32,285 bases of DNA from Liolophura sinensis (lineage: Eukaryota > Mollusca > Polyplacophora > Chitonida > Chitonidae): contig NW_027018388.1 in NCBI RefSeq assembly GCF_032854445.1, positions 1 to 32,285 on the forward strand, read 5' to 3'. The notes below the pieces were generated by a model that was not told the origin of the DNA, did no database searches, and worked only from the letters and a program-made list of their open reading frames with translations. A program made the position numbers and the translations under genes. Positions 1 to 10,196 of this stretch are shown in pieces. The first letter of the stretch is position 1; each line of letters starts with the position of its first letter.

Positions 1-553
1 ACATAACTTATAGTCAAAAGTTGAATATAGTAATGACCAGTCGCGATTGTACAGAGTACAGTGTAGCCGATTTCAATGTAACAAAAAGACCAGTAAAAAT
101 GCAAAAGTGGAAAAACTGTTCCAGTGCTGCTGGTAAGAGGCTAATCCGACGTATTTTGTGACGAGAATCGAATGGTGCAAACCGCGTTCGCTCTCTGACC
201 AATACTTTTGGCTAAAGTGACAATTGAATGATTTTTTATGTCATAATCACGTGCCCAGCAACGGCTCTTACTCCATGGAAACCAGGGATATTTGCAATTT
301 TTTAACAGCTGCCGATGCCTGGCCCAATTCCGCATCTTTTGGCACCTTATAAATGTGGGTCAGTGTTTAGTTGTACTTTTTACACAGCAGACTGTATCAA
401 GTACCATGTGCTTTTTATGTACAAATGGTGTGGTTTTTCTACACGTAGATAAAGACATTGAGATTGTCTTGCACTTAGAAGTAAGGCAATTGCTGGGTGA
501 GTTGGAATGGGCTTAGCCCACAAGATTTCAAGTCTTCTGGGCTACCGAAGGGC

Positions 554-3500
554 ACATAACTTATAGTCAAAAGTTGAATATAGTAATGACCAGTCGCGAT
601 TGTACAGAGTACAGTGTAGCCGATTTTCAATTAACAAAAAGACCAGGCAAAAATGCAAAAGTGGAAAAACTGTTCCAGGTGCTTGCTGGTAAGAGGCTAA
701 TCCGACGTAATTTTGTGACGAGAAATCGAATGGTGCAAACCGCGTATTGCTCTCCGACAATACTTTTGGCTGTAGCGACAATTCAATAATCTTTATGTCA
801 TAATCACGTGCCCAGCAACGGCTCTTACTCCATGGAAAACCAGGGGATATTTGCAATTTTTTAACAGCTGCCGATGCCTGGCTCAATTCCGCATCTTTTG
901 GCACCTTATAAATGTGGGTCAGTGTTTAGTTGTACTTTTTACAGCAGACTGTATCAAGTACCTTGTGCTTTTTATGTACAAATGGTGTGGTTTTTTCTAC
1001 ACGTAGATAAAGATATTGAGATTGTCTTGCACTTAGAAGTAAGGCAATTGCTGGGTGAGTTAAATGGGCTTAGCCCCAAAGATTTCAATGTCTTCTCGGC
1101 TACCGAAGGGCACATAACTTATAGTCAAAAGTTGAATATAGTAATGACCTGTCGCGATTGTACAGAGTACAGTGTAGCCGGATTTCAATAACAAAAAGAC
1201 CAGGCAAAAATGCAAAAGTGGAAAAAACTGTTCCAGTGCTGCTGGCTGTAAGAGGCTAATCCGACGTATTTTGTGACGAGAAATCGAATGGTGCAAACCG
1301 CGTTGCTCTCTGACCATATACTTTTGGCTGTAGTGACAATTGAATGATCATTTATATCATAATCACAGTGCCCATCAACGGCTCTTACTCCATGGAAACC
1401 AAAAAAAATTTGCAATTTTTCAATAGTTTGCCGATTGCCTGGCCCAATTCCGCATCTTTTGGCACCTTACTGAAGTGGGTCAGTGTTCAGTTGTACTTTT
1501 TACAGCAGACTGTATCAAGTTACCTTGTGTTTTTTATGTACAAATGATGGTGTGGTTTTTCTAGACGTAGATAAAGACATTGAGATTGTCTTGCACTTAG
1601 AAGTAAGGCAATTGCTGGGTGAGTTAAATCGGGCTTTAGCCCAAAGATTTCAGATCTTCTGGGCTACCCGAAGGGCACATAACTTATAGTCAAAAGTGAA
1701 TATAGTAATGACCAGTCGCGATTGTACAGAGTACAGTGTAGCCGATTTCAATTAACAAAAAGACCAGGCAAAAATGCAAAAGTGTGAAAAATTGTTCCAG
1801 TGCTGCTGGTAAGAGGCTAATCCGACGTATTTTGTGACGAGAAATCGAATGGTGCAAACCGCGTTGCTCCTCCGACCAATACTTTTGGCTGTAGCGACAA
1901 TTCAATGATCATTTATGTCATAATCACGTGCCCAGCAACGGCTCTTACTCCATGGAAACCAGGATATTTGCAATTTTTTAACAGCTGCCGATGCCTGGCC
2001 CAATTGCGCATCTTTTGGCACCTTATAAATGTGGGTCAGTGTTTAGTTGTACTTTTTACAGCAGACTGTATCAAGTACCTTGTGTTTTTTTTATGTACAA
2101 ATGGTGTGGTTTTTCTACACGTAGATAAAGACATTGAGATTGTCTTGGACTTAGAAGTAAGGCAATTGCTGGGTGAGTTAAATGGGCTTAGCCCAAAGAT
2201 TTCAGGTCTTCTGGGCTACCGAAGGGCACATAACTTATACTCAAAAGTTGAATATAGTAATGACCAGTCGCGATTGTACAGAGTACAGTGTAGCCGGTTT
2301 CAATTAACAAAAAGACCAGGCAAAAATGTAAATGTGGAAAAACTGTTCCAGTGCTGCTGGTAAGAGGCTAATCCGACGTATTTTGTGACGACAAATCGAA
2401 TGGTGCAATCCGCGTTGCTCTCCGACCAATACTTTTGGCTGTAGCGACAATTCAATGATCATTTATGTCATAATCACGTGCGTAGCAACGGCTCTTACTC
2501 CATGGAAACCAGGGAAATTTGCAATTTGTCAACAGCTGCCGGATACCCGGCTCAATTCCGCATCTTTTGGCACCTTATTCATGTTGGTCTGTGGTCAGTT
2601 GTACTTTTTACAGCAAACTGTATCAAGTTCCTTGTGTTTTTTATGTACAAATGGTGTGGTTTTATACATGTAGATAAAGACATTGAGATTGTCTTGCACT
2701 TAGAAGTAAGACAATTGCTCGGTGAGATAAATGGGCTTAGCCCAAAGATTTCAGGTCTTCTGGGCTACCGAAGGGCACATAACTTATAGTCAAAAGTTAA
2801 ATATAGTAATGACCAGTCGCGATTGTACAGAGTACAGTGTAGCCGGTTTCAATTAACCAAAAGACCAGGGAAAATGCAAAGTGGAAAAACTGTTCCAGTG
2901 CTACTAGTAAGAGGCTAATCCGACGTATTTTGTGACGAGAAATCGAATGGTGCAAACCGCGTTGCTCTCCGACCAATACTTTTGGCTGTAGCGACAATTC
3001 AATGATCATTGATGTCATAATCACGTGCCCAGCAACGGCTCTTACTCCATGGAAACCAGGGCATATTTGGAATTTTTTACAGCTGCCAATGCCTGGCCCA
3101 ATTCCGCATCTTTTGGCACCTTATAAATGTGAGTCAGTGCTTAGTTGTACTTTTACAGCAGACTGTATCAAGTACCTTGTGTTTTTTATGTACAAATGGT
3201 GTGGTTTTTCTACACGTAGATAAAGACATTGAGATTTGTCTTGGACTTAGAAGTAAGACAATTGCTGGGTGAGTTAAATGGACTTGGCCCAAAGGATTTC
3301 AGGTCTTCTGGGCTACCGAAGGGCACGTAACTTATAGTCAAAAGTTGAATATAGTAATGACCAGTCGCGATTGTACAGAGTACAGTGTAGCCGGTTTCAA
3401 TTAACAAAAAGGCCAGGGAAAATGCAAAAGTGGAAAAACTCTCCAGTGCTACTAGTAAAGAGGCTAATCCGACGTATTTTGTGACGACAATCAAATGGTG

Positions 3501-3873
3501 CAAACCGCGTTGCTCTCCGACCAATACTTTTGGCTGTTGTGACAATTGAATGATCATTTATGTCATAATCACGTGCCCAGCAACGGCTCTTACTCCATGG
3601 GAAACCAGGGATATTTGCAATTTTTTAAACAGCTGCCGATGCCTGGCCCAATTCCGCATCTTTTGGCACCTTATAAATGTGGGTCAGTGTTTAGTTGTAC
3701 TTTTACAGCAGACTGTATCAAGTACCTTGTGTTTTTTTATGTACAAATGGTGTGGTTTTTCTACACGTAGATAAAGACATTGAGATTGTCTTCGACTTAG
3801 AAGTAAGTCAATTGCTGGGTGAGTTAAATGGGCTTAGCCGAAAGATTTGACGTCTTCTGGGCTACCGAAGGGC
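554..3873. repeat. Higher-order repeat unit, copy 1 (6 monomers)
   Basis: Six consecutive monomers of classes A B A C A A. Each matches the monomer about 3.85 kb downstream better than its neighbours, judged by shared private variants. The second monomer shares CCATCAACGG, CTAGACG and GACCTGTCGCG with the one at 4974. The fifth shares AGTTAAATATAG, CAGTGCTTAG and CTACTAG with the one at 6628. The sixth shares CACGTAAC, TTGTTGTGAC and AAGTCAATTGC with the one at 7180. The monomer at 3874-4421 (class C) separates the two copies and resembles those at 2228 and 6077. Confidence 0.8.
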
Positions 3874-4421
3874 ACATAACTTATACTCAAAAGTTGAATA
3901 TAGTAATGACCAGTCGCGATTGTACAGAGTACAGTGTAGCCGGTTTCAATAACAAAAAGACACAGGCAAAAATGTAAATGTGGAAAAACTGTTCCAGTGC
4001 TGCTGGTAAGAGGCTAATCCGACGTATTTTGTGACGAGAAATCGAATGGTGCAATCCGCGTTGCTCTCCGACCAATACTTTTGGCTGTAGCGACAATTGA
4101 TGATCATTTATGTCATAATCACGTGCGTAGCAACGGCTCTTACTCCATGGAAACCAGGAAAATTTGCAATTTGTCAACAGCTGCCGATACCTGCTCAATT
4201 CCGCATCTTTTGGCACCTTATTCATGTTGGTCTGTGGTCAGTTGTACTTTTTACAGCAGACTGTATCAAGTTCCTTGTGTTTTTTATGTACAAATGGTGT
4301 GGTTTTTCTACATGTAGATAAAGACATTGAGATTGTCTTGGACTTAGAAGTAAGACAATTGCTGGGGTGAGATAAATGGGCTTAGCCCAAAGATTTCAGG
4401 TCTTCTGGGCTACCGAAGGGC

Positions 4422-7400
4422 ACATAACTTATAGTCAAAAGTTGAATATAGTAATGACCAGTCGCGGTTGTACAGAGTACAGTGTAGCCGATTCAATTAA
4501 CAAAAGACCAGGCAAAAATGCAAAAGTGGAAAAACTGTCGTCCAGTGCTGCTGGTAAGAGGCTAATCCGACGTATTTTGTGACGAGAAATCGAATGGTGC
4601 AAACCGCGTTGCTGCTCCGACCAATACTTTTGGCTGTAGCGACAATTCAATAATCATTTATGTCATAATTCACGTGCCCAGCAACGGCTCTTACTCCATG
4701 GAAACCAGGGATATTTGCAATTTTTTAACAGCTGCCGATGCCTGGCTCAATTCCGCATCTTTGGCACCTTATAAATGTGGGTCAGTGTTTAGTTGTACTT
4801 TTTACAGCAGACTTTATCAAGTACCTTGTGCCTTTTTTATGTACAAATGGTGTTGTTTTTCTACACGTAGATAAGATATTGAGATTGTCTTGCACTTAGA
4901 AGTAAGGCAATTGCTGGGTGAGTTAAATGGGCTTAGCCCCAAAGATTTCAAGTCTTCTGGGCTACCGAAGGGCACATAACTTATAGTCAAAAGTTGAATA
5001 TAGTAAATGACCTGTCGCGATTGTACAGAGTACAGTGTAGCCGATTTCAATTAACAAAAAGACCAGGCAAAAATGCAAAAGTGGAAAAACTGTTCCAGTG
5101 CTGCTGGCAAGAGGCTAATCCGACGTATTTTGTGACGAGAAATCGAATGGTGCAAACCGCGTTGCTCTCTGACCAATACTTTTGGCTGTAGTGACAATTG
5201 AATGATCATTTATATCATAATCATGTGCCCATCAACGGCTCTTACTCCATGGAAACCAAAAAAATTTGCAATTTTTTAACAGTTGCCGATGCCTGGCTCA
5301 ATTCCGCATCTTTTGGCACCTTACTGAAGTGGGTCAGTGTTCAGTTGTACTTTTTACAGCAGACTGTATCAAGTACCTTGTGTTTTTTATGTACAAATGG
5401 TGTGGTTTTTCTAGACGTAGATAAAGACATTGAGATTGTCTTGCACTTAGAAGTAAGGCAATTGCTGGGTGAGTAAATGGGCTTAGCCCAAAGATTTCAG
5501 ATCTTCTGGGCTACCGAAGGGCACATATCTTATAGTCAAAAGTTGAATATAGTAATGACCAGTCGCGATTGTACAGAGTACAGTGTAGCCGATTTCAATT
5601 AACAAAAAGACCAGGCAAAAATGCAAAAGTGGAAAAATTGTTCCAGTGCTGCTGGGTAAGAGGCTAATCCGACGTATTTTGTGACGAGAAATCGAATGGT
5701 GCAAACCCGCGTTGCTCTCCGACCAATACTTTTTGGCTGTAGCGACAATTCCAATGATCTTTTATGTCATAATCACGTGCCCAGCAACGGCTCTTACTCC
5801 ATGGAAACCAGGGGATATTTGCAATTTTTTAACAGCTGCCGATGCCTGGCCCAATTGGCGCATCTTTTGGCACCTTATAAATGTGGGTCAGTGTTGTTGT
5901 ACTTTTTACAGCAGACTGTATCAAGTACCTTGTGTTTTTTATGTACAAATGGTGTGGTTTTTCCTACACGTAGATAAAGACATTGAGATTGTCTTGGACT
6001 TAGAAGCAAGGCAATTGCTGGGTGAGTTAAATGGGCTTAGCCCAAAGATTTCAGGTCTTCTGGGCTACCGAAGGGCACATAACTTATACTCAAAAGTTGA
6101 ATATAGTAATGACCAGTCGCGATTGTACAGAGTACAGTGTAGCCGGTTTCAATTAACAAAAAGACCAGGCAAAAATGTAAATGTGGAAAAACTGTTCCAG
6201 TGCTGCTGGTAAGAGGCTAATCCGACGTATTTTGTGACGAGAATCGAATGGTGCAATCGCGTTGCTCTCCGACCAATACTTTTGGCTGTAGCGACAATTC
6301 AATGATCATTTATGTCATAATCACGTTGCGTAGCAAACGGCTCTTACTCCATGGAAACCACTGAAATTTGCAATTTGTCAACAGCTGCCGATACCTGGCT
6401 CAATTCCGCATCTTTTGGCACCTTATTCATGTTTGGTCTGTGGTCAGTTGTACTTTTTACAGCAGACTGTAATCAAGTTCCTTGTGTTTTTTATGTACAA
6501 ATGGTGTGGTTTTTCTACATGTAGATAAAGACATTGAGATTGTCTTTGCACTTAGAAGTAAGACAATTGCTCGGTGAGATAAATGGGCTTAGCCAAAGAT
6601 TTCAGGTCTTCTATGCTACCGAAGGGCACATAACTTATAGTCAAAAAGTTAAATATAGTAATGACCAGTCGCGATTGTACAGAGTACAGTGTAGCCGGTT
6701 TCAATTAACCAAAAGAACCAGGGAAAAATGCAAAAGTGGAAAAACTGTTCCAGTGCTACTAGTAAGAGGCTAATCCGACGTATTTTGTGACGAGAAATCG
6801 AATGGTGCAAACCGCGTTGCTCTCCGACCAATACTTTTTGGCTGTAGCGACAATTCAATGATCATTGATGTCATAATCACGTGCCCAGCAACGGCTCTTA
6901 CTCCATGGAAACCAGGGATATTTGCAATTTTTTAACAGCTGCCGATGCCTGGCCCAATTCCGCATCTTTTGGCACCTTATAAATGTGGGTCAGTGCTTAG
7001 TTGTACTTTTTACAGCAGACTGTATCAAGTACCTTGTGTTTTTTATGTACAAACGGTGTGGTTTTTCTACACGTAGATAAAGACATTGAGATTGTCTTGG
7101 ACTTAGAAGTAAGACAATTGCTGGGTGAGTTAAATGGGCTTGGCCCAAAGATTTCAGGTCTTCTGGGCTACCGAAGGGCACGTAACTTATAGTCAAAAGT
7201 TGAATATAGTAATGACCAGTCGCGATTGTACAGAGTACAGTGTAGCCGGTTTCAATTAACAAAAGACCAGGGAAAAAATGCAAAGTGGGAAAAACTCTTC
7301 CAGTGCTACTAGTAAGAGGCTAATCCGACGTATTTTGTGACGACAAATCGAATGGTGCAAACCGCGTTGCTCTCGACCATTACTTTTGGCTGTTGTGACA

Positions 7401-7727
7401 ATTGAATGATCATTTATGTCATAATCACGTGCCCAGCAACGGCTCTTACTCCATGGAAACCAGGGATATTTGCAATTTTTTAACAGCTGCCGATGCCTGG
7501 CCCAATTGCGCATCTTTTGGCACCTTATAAATGTGGGTCAGTGTTTAGTTGTACTTTTTACAGCAGACTGTATCAAGTACCTTGTGTTTTTTTATGTACA
7601 AATGGTGTGGTTTTTCTACACGTAGATAAAGACATTGAGATTGTCTTGACTTAGAAGTAAGTCAATTGCTGGGTGAGTTAAATGGGCTTAGCCGAAAGAT
7701 TTGACGTCTTCTGGGCTACCGAAGGGC
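4422..7727. repeat. Higher-order repeat unit, copy 2 (6 monomers)
   Basis: This repeats the class order A B A C A A of the unit at 554-3873, with offsets of 3846-3868 bp for each corresponding monomer. The private variants listed for copy 1 recur in the same order, for example the class C monomer at 6077 with the TATACTC, GTAAATGTGG and GCGTAGC variants also seen at 2228. It was probably produced by unequal exchange or segmental duplication of a multi-monomer block. Confidence 0.8.
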
Positions 7728-9923
7728 ACATAACTTATAGTCAAAAGTTGAATATAGTAATGAACCAGTCGCGATTATACAGAGTACAGTGTAGCCGATT
7801 TCAATTAACAAAAAGGCCAGGCAAAAAATGCAAAAGTGGAAAAACTGTTCCAGTCCTGCTGGTAAGAGGCTAATCGACGTATTTTGTGACGAGAAATCGA
7901 ATGGTGCAAACCGCGTTGCTCTCCGACCAATACTTTTGGCTGTAGGGGACAATTGAATGATCATTTATGTCATAATCACGTGCCCAGCAAAGGCTCTTAC
8001 TCATGGAAACCAGGGAAATTTGCAATTTTTTAACAGCTGCCGATGCCTGGCTCAATTCCGCATCTTTTGGCACCTTACTGAAGTGGGTCAGTGTTCAGTT
8101 GTACTTTTTACAGCAGACTGTATCAAGTACCTTGTGTTTTTCATGTACAAATGGTGTGTTTTTTCTACACGTCGATAAAGACATTGAGATTGTCTTCGAC
8201 TTAGAAGTAAGGCAATTGCTGGGTGAGTTAAATGGGCTTAGCCCCAAAGATTTCAGGTCTTCTGGGCTACCGAAGGGCACATAACTTATAGTCAAAAGTT
8301 GAATATAGTAATGACCAGTCGCGATTGTACAGAGTACAGTGTAGCCTATTTTAATTAACAAAAAGACCAGGCAAAAATGCAAAAGTGGAAAAACTGTTCC
8401 AGTGCTGCTGGTAAGAGGCTAATCCGACGTATTTTGTGACGAGAAATCGAATGGTGCAAACCGCGTTGCTCTCCGACCAATACTTTTGGCTGTAACGACA
8501 ATTGAATGATCTATTATGTCATAATCACGTGCCCAGCAACGGCTCTTACTTCATGGAAACCAGGGATATTTGCAATTTTTAACAGCTGCCGATGCCTGGC
8601 CCAATTCCGCATCTTTTGGCACCTTATAAATGTGGGTCAGTGTTTAGTTGTACTTTTTACAGCAGACTGTATCAAGTACCTTGTGTTTTTTATGTACAAA
8701 TGGTCTGGTTTTTCTACACGTAGATAAAGACATTGAGATTGTCTTGGACTTAGAATAAGACAATTGCTGGGTGAGTTAAATGGGCTTGGCCCAAAGATTT
8801 CAGGTCTTCTGGGCTACCGAAGGGCACATAACTTATAGTCAAAAGTTGAATATAGTAATGACCAGTCGCGATTGTACAGAGTACAGTGTAGCCGATTTCA
8901 ATTAACAAAAAGGCCAGGCAAAAATGCAAAAGTGGAAAAACTGTTCCAGTGCTGCTGGTAAGAGGCTAATCCGACGTATTTTGTGACGAGAAATCGAATG
9001 GTGCAAACCGCGTTGCTCTCCGACCAATACTTTTGGCTGTAGTGACAATTGAATGATCATTTATGTCATAATCACGTGCCCAGCAACGGCTCTTACTCCA
9101 TGGAAACCAGGGAAATTTGCATTTTTTCAACAGCTGCCGTTGCCTGGCTCCATTCCGCATCTTTTGGCACCTTACTGAAGTGGGTCAGTGTTCAGTTGTA
9201 CTTTTTACAGCAGACTGTATCAAGTACCTTGTGTTTTTCACGTACAAATGGTGTGGTTTTTCTACATGTAGATAAAGACATTGAGATTGTCTTGCACTTA
9301 GAAGTAAGGCAATTGCTGGGTGAGTTAAATGGGCTTAGCCCAAAGATTTCAGGTTTTCTGGGCTACCGAAGGGCACATAACTTATAGTCAAAAGTTGAAT
9401 ATAGTAATGACCAGTCGCGATTGTACAGAGTAAAGTGTAGCCTATTTTAATTAACAAAAAGACCAGGCAAAAATGCAAAAGTGGAAAAACTGTTCCAGTG
9501 CTGCTGGTAAGAGGCTAATCCGACGTATTTTGTGACGAGAAATCGAATGGTGCAAACCGCGTTGCTCTCCAACCAATACTTTTGGCTGTAACGACAATTG
9601 AATGATCTTTTATGTCATAATCACGTGCCCAGCAACGGCTCTTACTCCATGGAAACCAGGGATATTTGCAATTTTTTAACAGCTGCCGATGCCTGGCCCA
9701 ATTCCGCATCTTTTGGCACCTTATAAATGTGGGTCAGTGTTTAGTTGTACTTTTTACAGCAGACTGTATCAAGTACCTTGTGTTTTTTATGTACAAATGG
9801 TGTGGTTTTTCTACACGTAGATAAAGACATTGAGATTGTCTTGGACTTAGAAATAAGACAATTGCTGGGTGAGTTAAATGGGCTTGGCCCAAAGATTTCA
9901 GGTCTTCTGGGCTACCGAAGGGC
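7728..9923. repeat. Two-monomer alternation next to the LTR element
   Basis: Four monomers of classes B A B A. The two A monomers (8279 and 9375) share the private variants GCCTATTTTAATTAAC and GTAACGAC and the TTGGCCC form of the GGGC...GCCC motif. The two B monomers (7728 and 8826) share AAAAAGGCCAGGC. The repeat period here is therefore about 1.1 kb, unlike the 3.85-kb period immediately upstream. Confidence 0.7.
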
Positions 9924-9974
9924 ACATAACTTATAGTCAAAAGTTGAATATAGTAATGACCAGTCGCGATTGTA

Positions 9975-9978
9975 CAGA
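9975..9978. repeat. Target-site duplication, left copy (CAGA)
   Basis: CAGA directly precedes the TG of the 5' LTR and is repeated at 20875-20878 after the CA of the 3' LTR. Removing the element and one CAGA restores the satellite sequence GTACAGAGTAC found in nearly every other monomer. A monomer of about 549 bp is then rebuilt from 9924-9978 and 20879-21372. Four base pairs is usual for Ty3/gypsy integrases. Confidence 0.92.
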
Positions 9979-10020
9979 TGCTATGTATGACTATTTAACG
10001 TCTTCATGTATTGTTAGTCT

Positions 10021-10085
10021 GCGGACCTTTGTGAAAGCATAACAGGCCCTGTTATATATGTACAGCGCGGACCTGGCCGAAAGCA
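10021..10085 (+). promoter_or_regulatory. U3 module: palindrome between two direct repeats
   Basis: Two copies of GCGGACCT-N4-GAAAGCA (10021-10039 and 10067-10085) flank a palindrome with 8-bp arms and one central base, ATAACAGG-C-CCTGTTAT (10039-10055). The module lies about 85-150 bp upstream of the TATA box, where LTR enhancers usually sit, and is intact in the 3' LTR. A role as transcription-factor sites is inference. Confidence 0.5.
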
Positions 10086-10169
10086 CCTTGTTCAATGCTC
10101 TGTTTATTTAACTGGATGTTCATTGGCTGTTAATTCTGTGTCTAAAAATAGTTGAATCCACCTGGCACG

Positions 10170-10177
10170 TATATAAG
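10170..10177 (+). promoter_or_regulatory. TATA box of the 5' LTR
   Basis: TATATAAG, followed by the normal LTR sequence for only 14 bp before the insertion. With the usual spacing of about 30 bp the start site would fall near 10200, inside foreign DNA. Any transcript from this box would therefore begin in the LINE fragment, not in R of the element. Confidence 0.7.
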
Positions 10178-10196
10178 CCGTGTTTTCTGTGTTTTC

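Larger units (their letters stand above)
1..9978. repeat. Left satellite array, ~550-bp monomer
   Basis: Head-to-tail tandem array, all in one orientation. Using the start of the conserved ACATAAC (or ACGTAAC) motif as phase zero, monomers begin at 1, 554, 1112, 1677, 2228, 2777, 3325, 3874, 4422, 4974, 5523, 6077, 6628, 7180, 7728, 8279, 8826, 9375 and 9924. That is 18 full periods averaging 551 bp. Monomers sort into three classes by the segment after GGCACC: class A has TTATAAATG, class B TTACTGAAG, class C TTATTCATG. In order the classes are A A B A C A A C A B A C A A B A B A. Open frames up to about 165 codons occur on both strands but shift between monomers and look fortuitous. The last monomer is cut at 9978 by the LTR element. 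I do not recognise the satellite family. Confidence 0.97.
9979..10191 (+). repeat. 5' LTR, upstream part (U3 with TATA box)
   Basis: These 213 bp match 19871-20083 of the 3' LTR with one difference (TGC versus TGT at the third base). It starts with TG after the CAGA target duplication. It contains two direct repeats, a palindrome and a TATA box, then stops at ...TTTTCTGTG, where the LINE-derived insertion begins. The LTR continues at 14956 with CAGAGGGG, so nothing of the LTR was lost or duplicated at the break. Confidence 0.95.

Noticed and set aside
5712-6212. A 166-codon frame in the left array.
   Set aside because: It spans monomer boundaries and arises from indel combinations; equivalent frames are interrupted in other monomers.
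1-9978. tRNA, 5S or snRNA origin of the satellite monomer.
   Set aside because: I found no pol III A/B box pair, no tRNA cloverleaf, and no recognisable 5S or snRNA segment.
10152-10196. Start of the LINE RT frame inside the LTR.
   Set aside because: This part is LTR sequence read through by chance; the apparent start is TTG, and LINE similarity begins only at about 10197.
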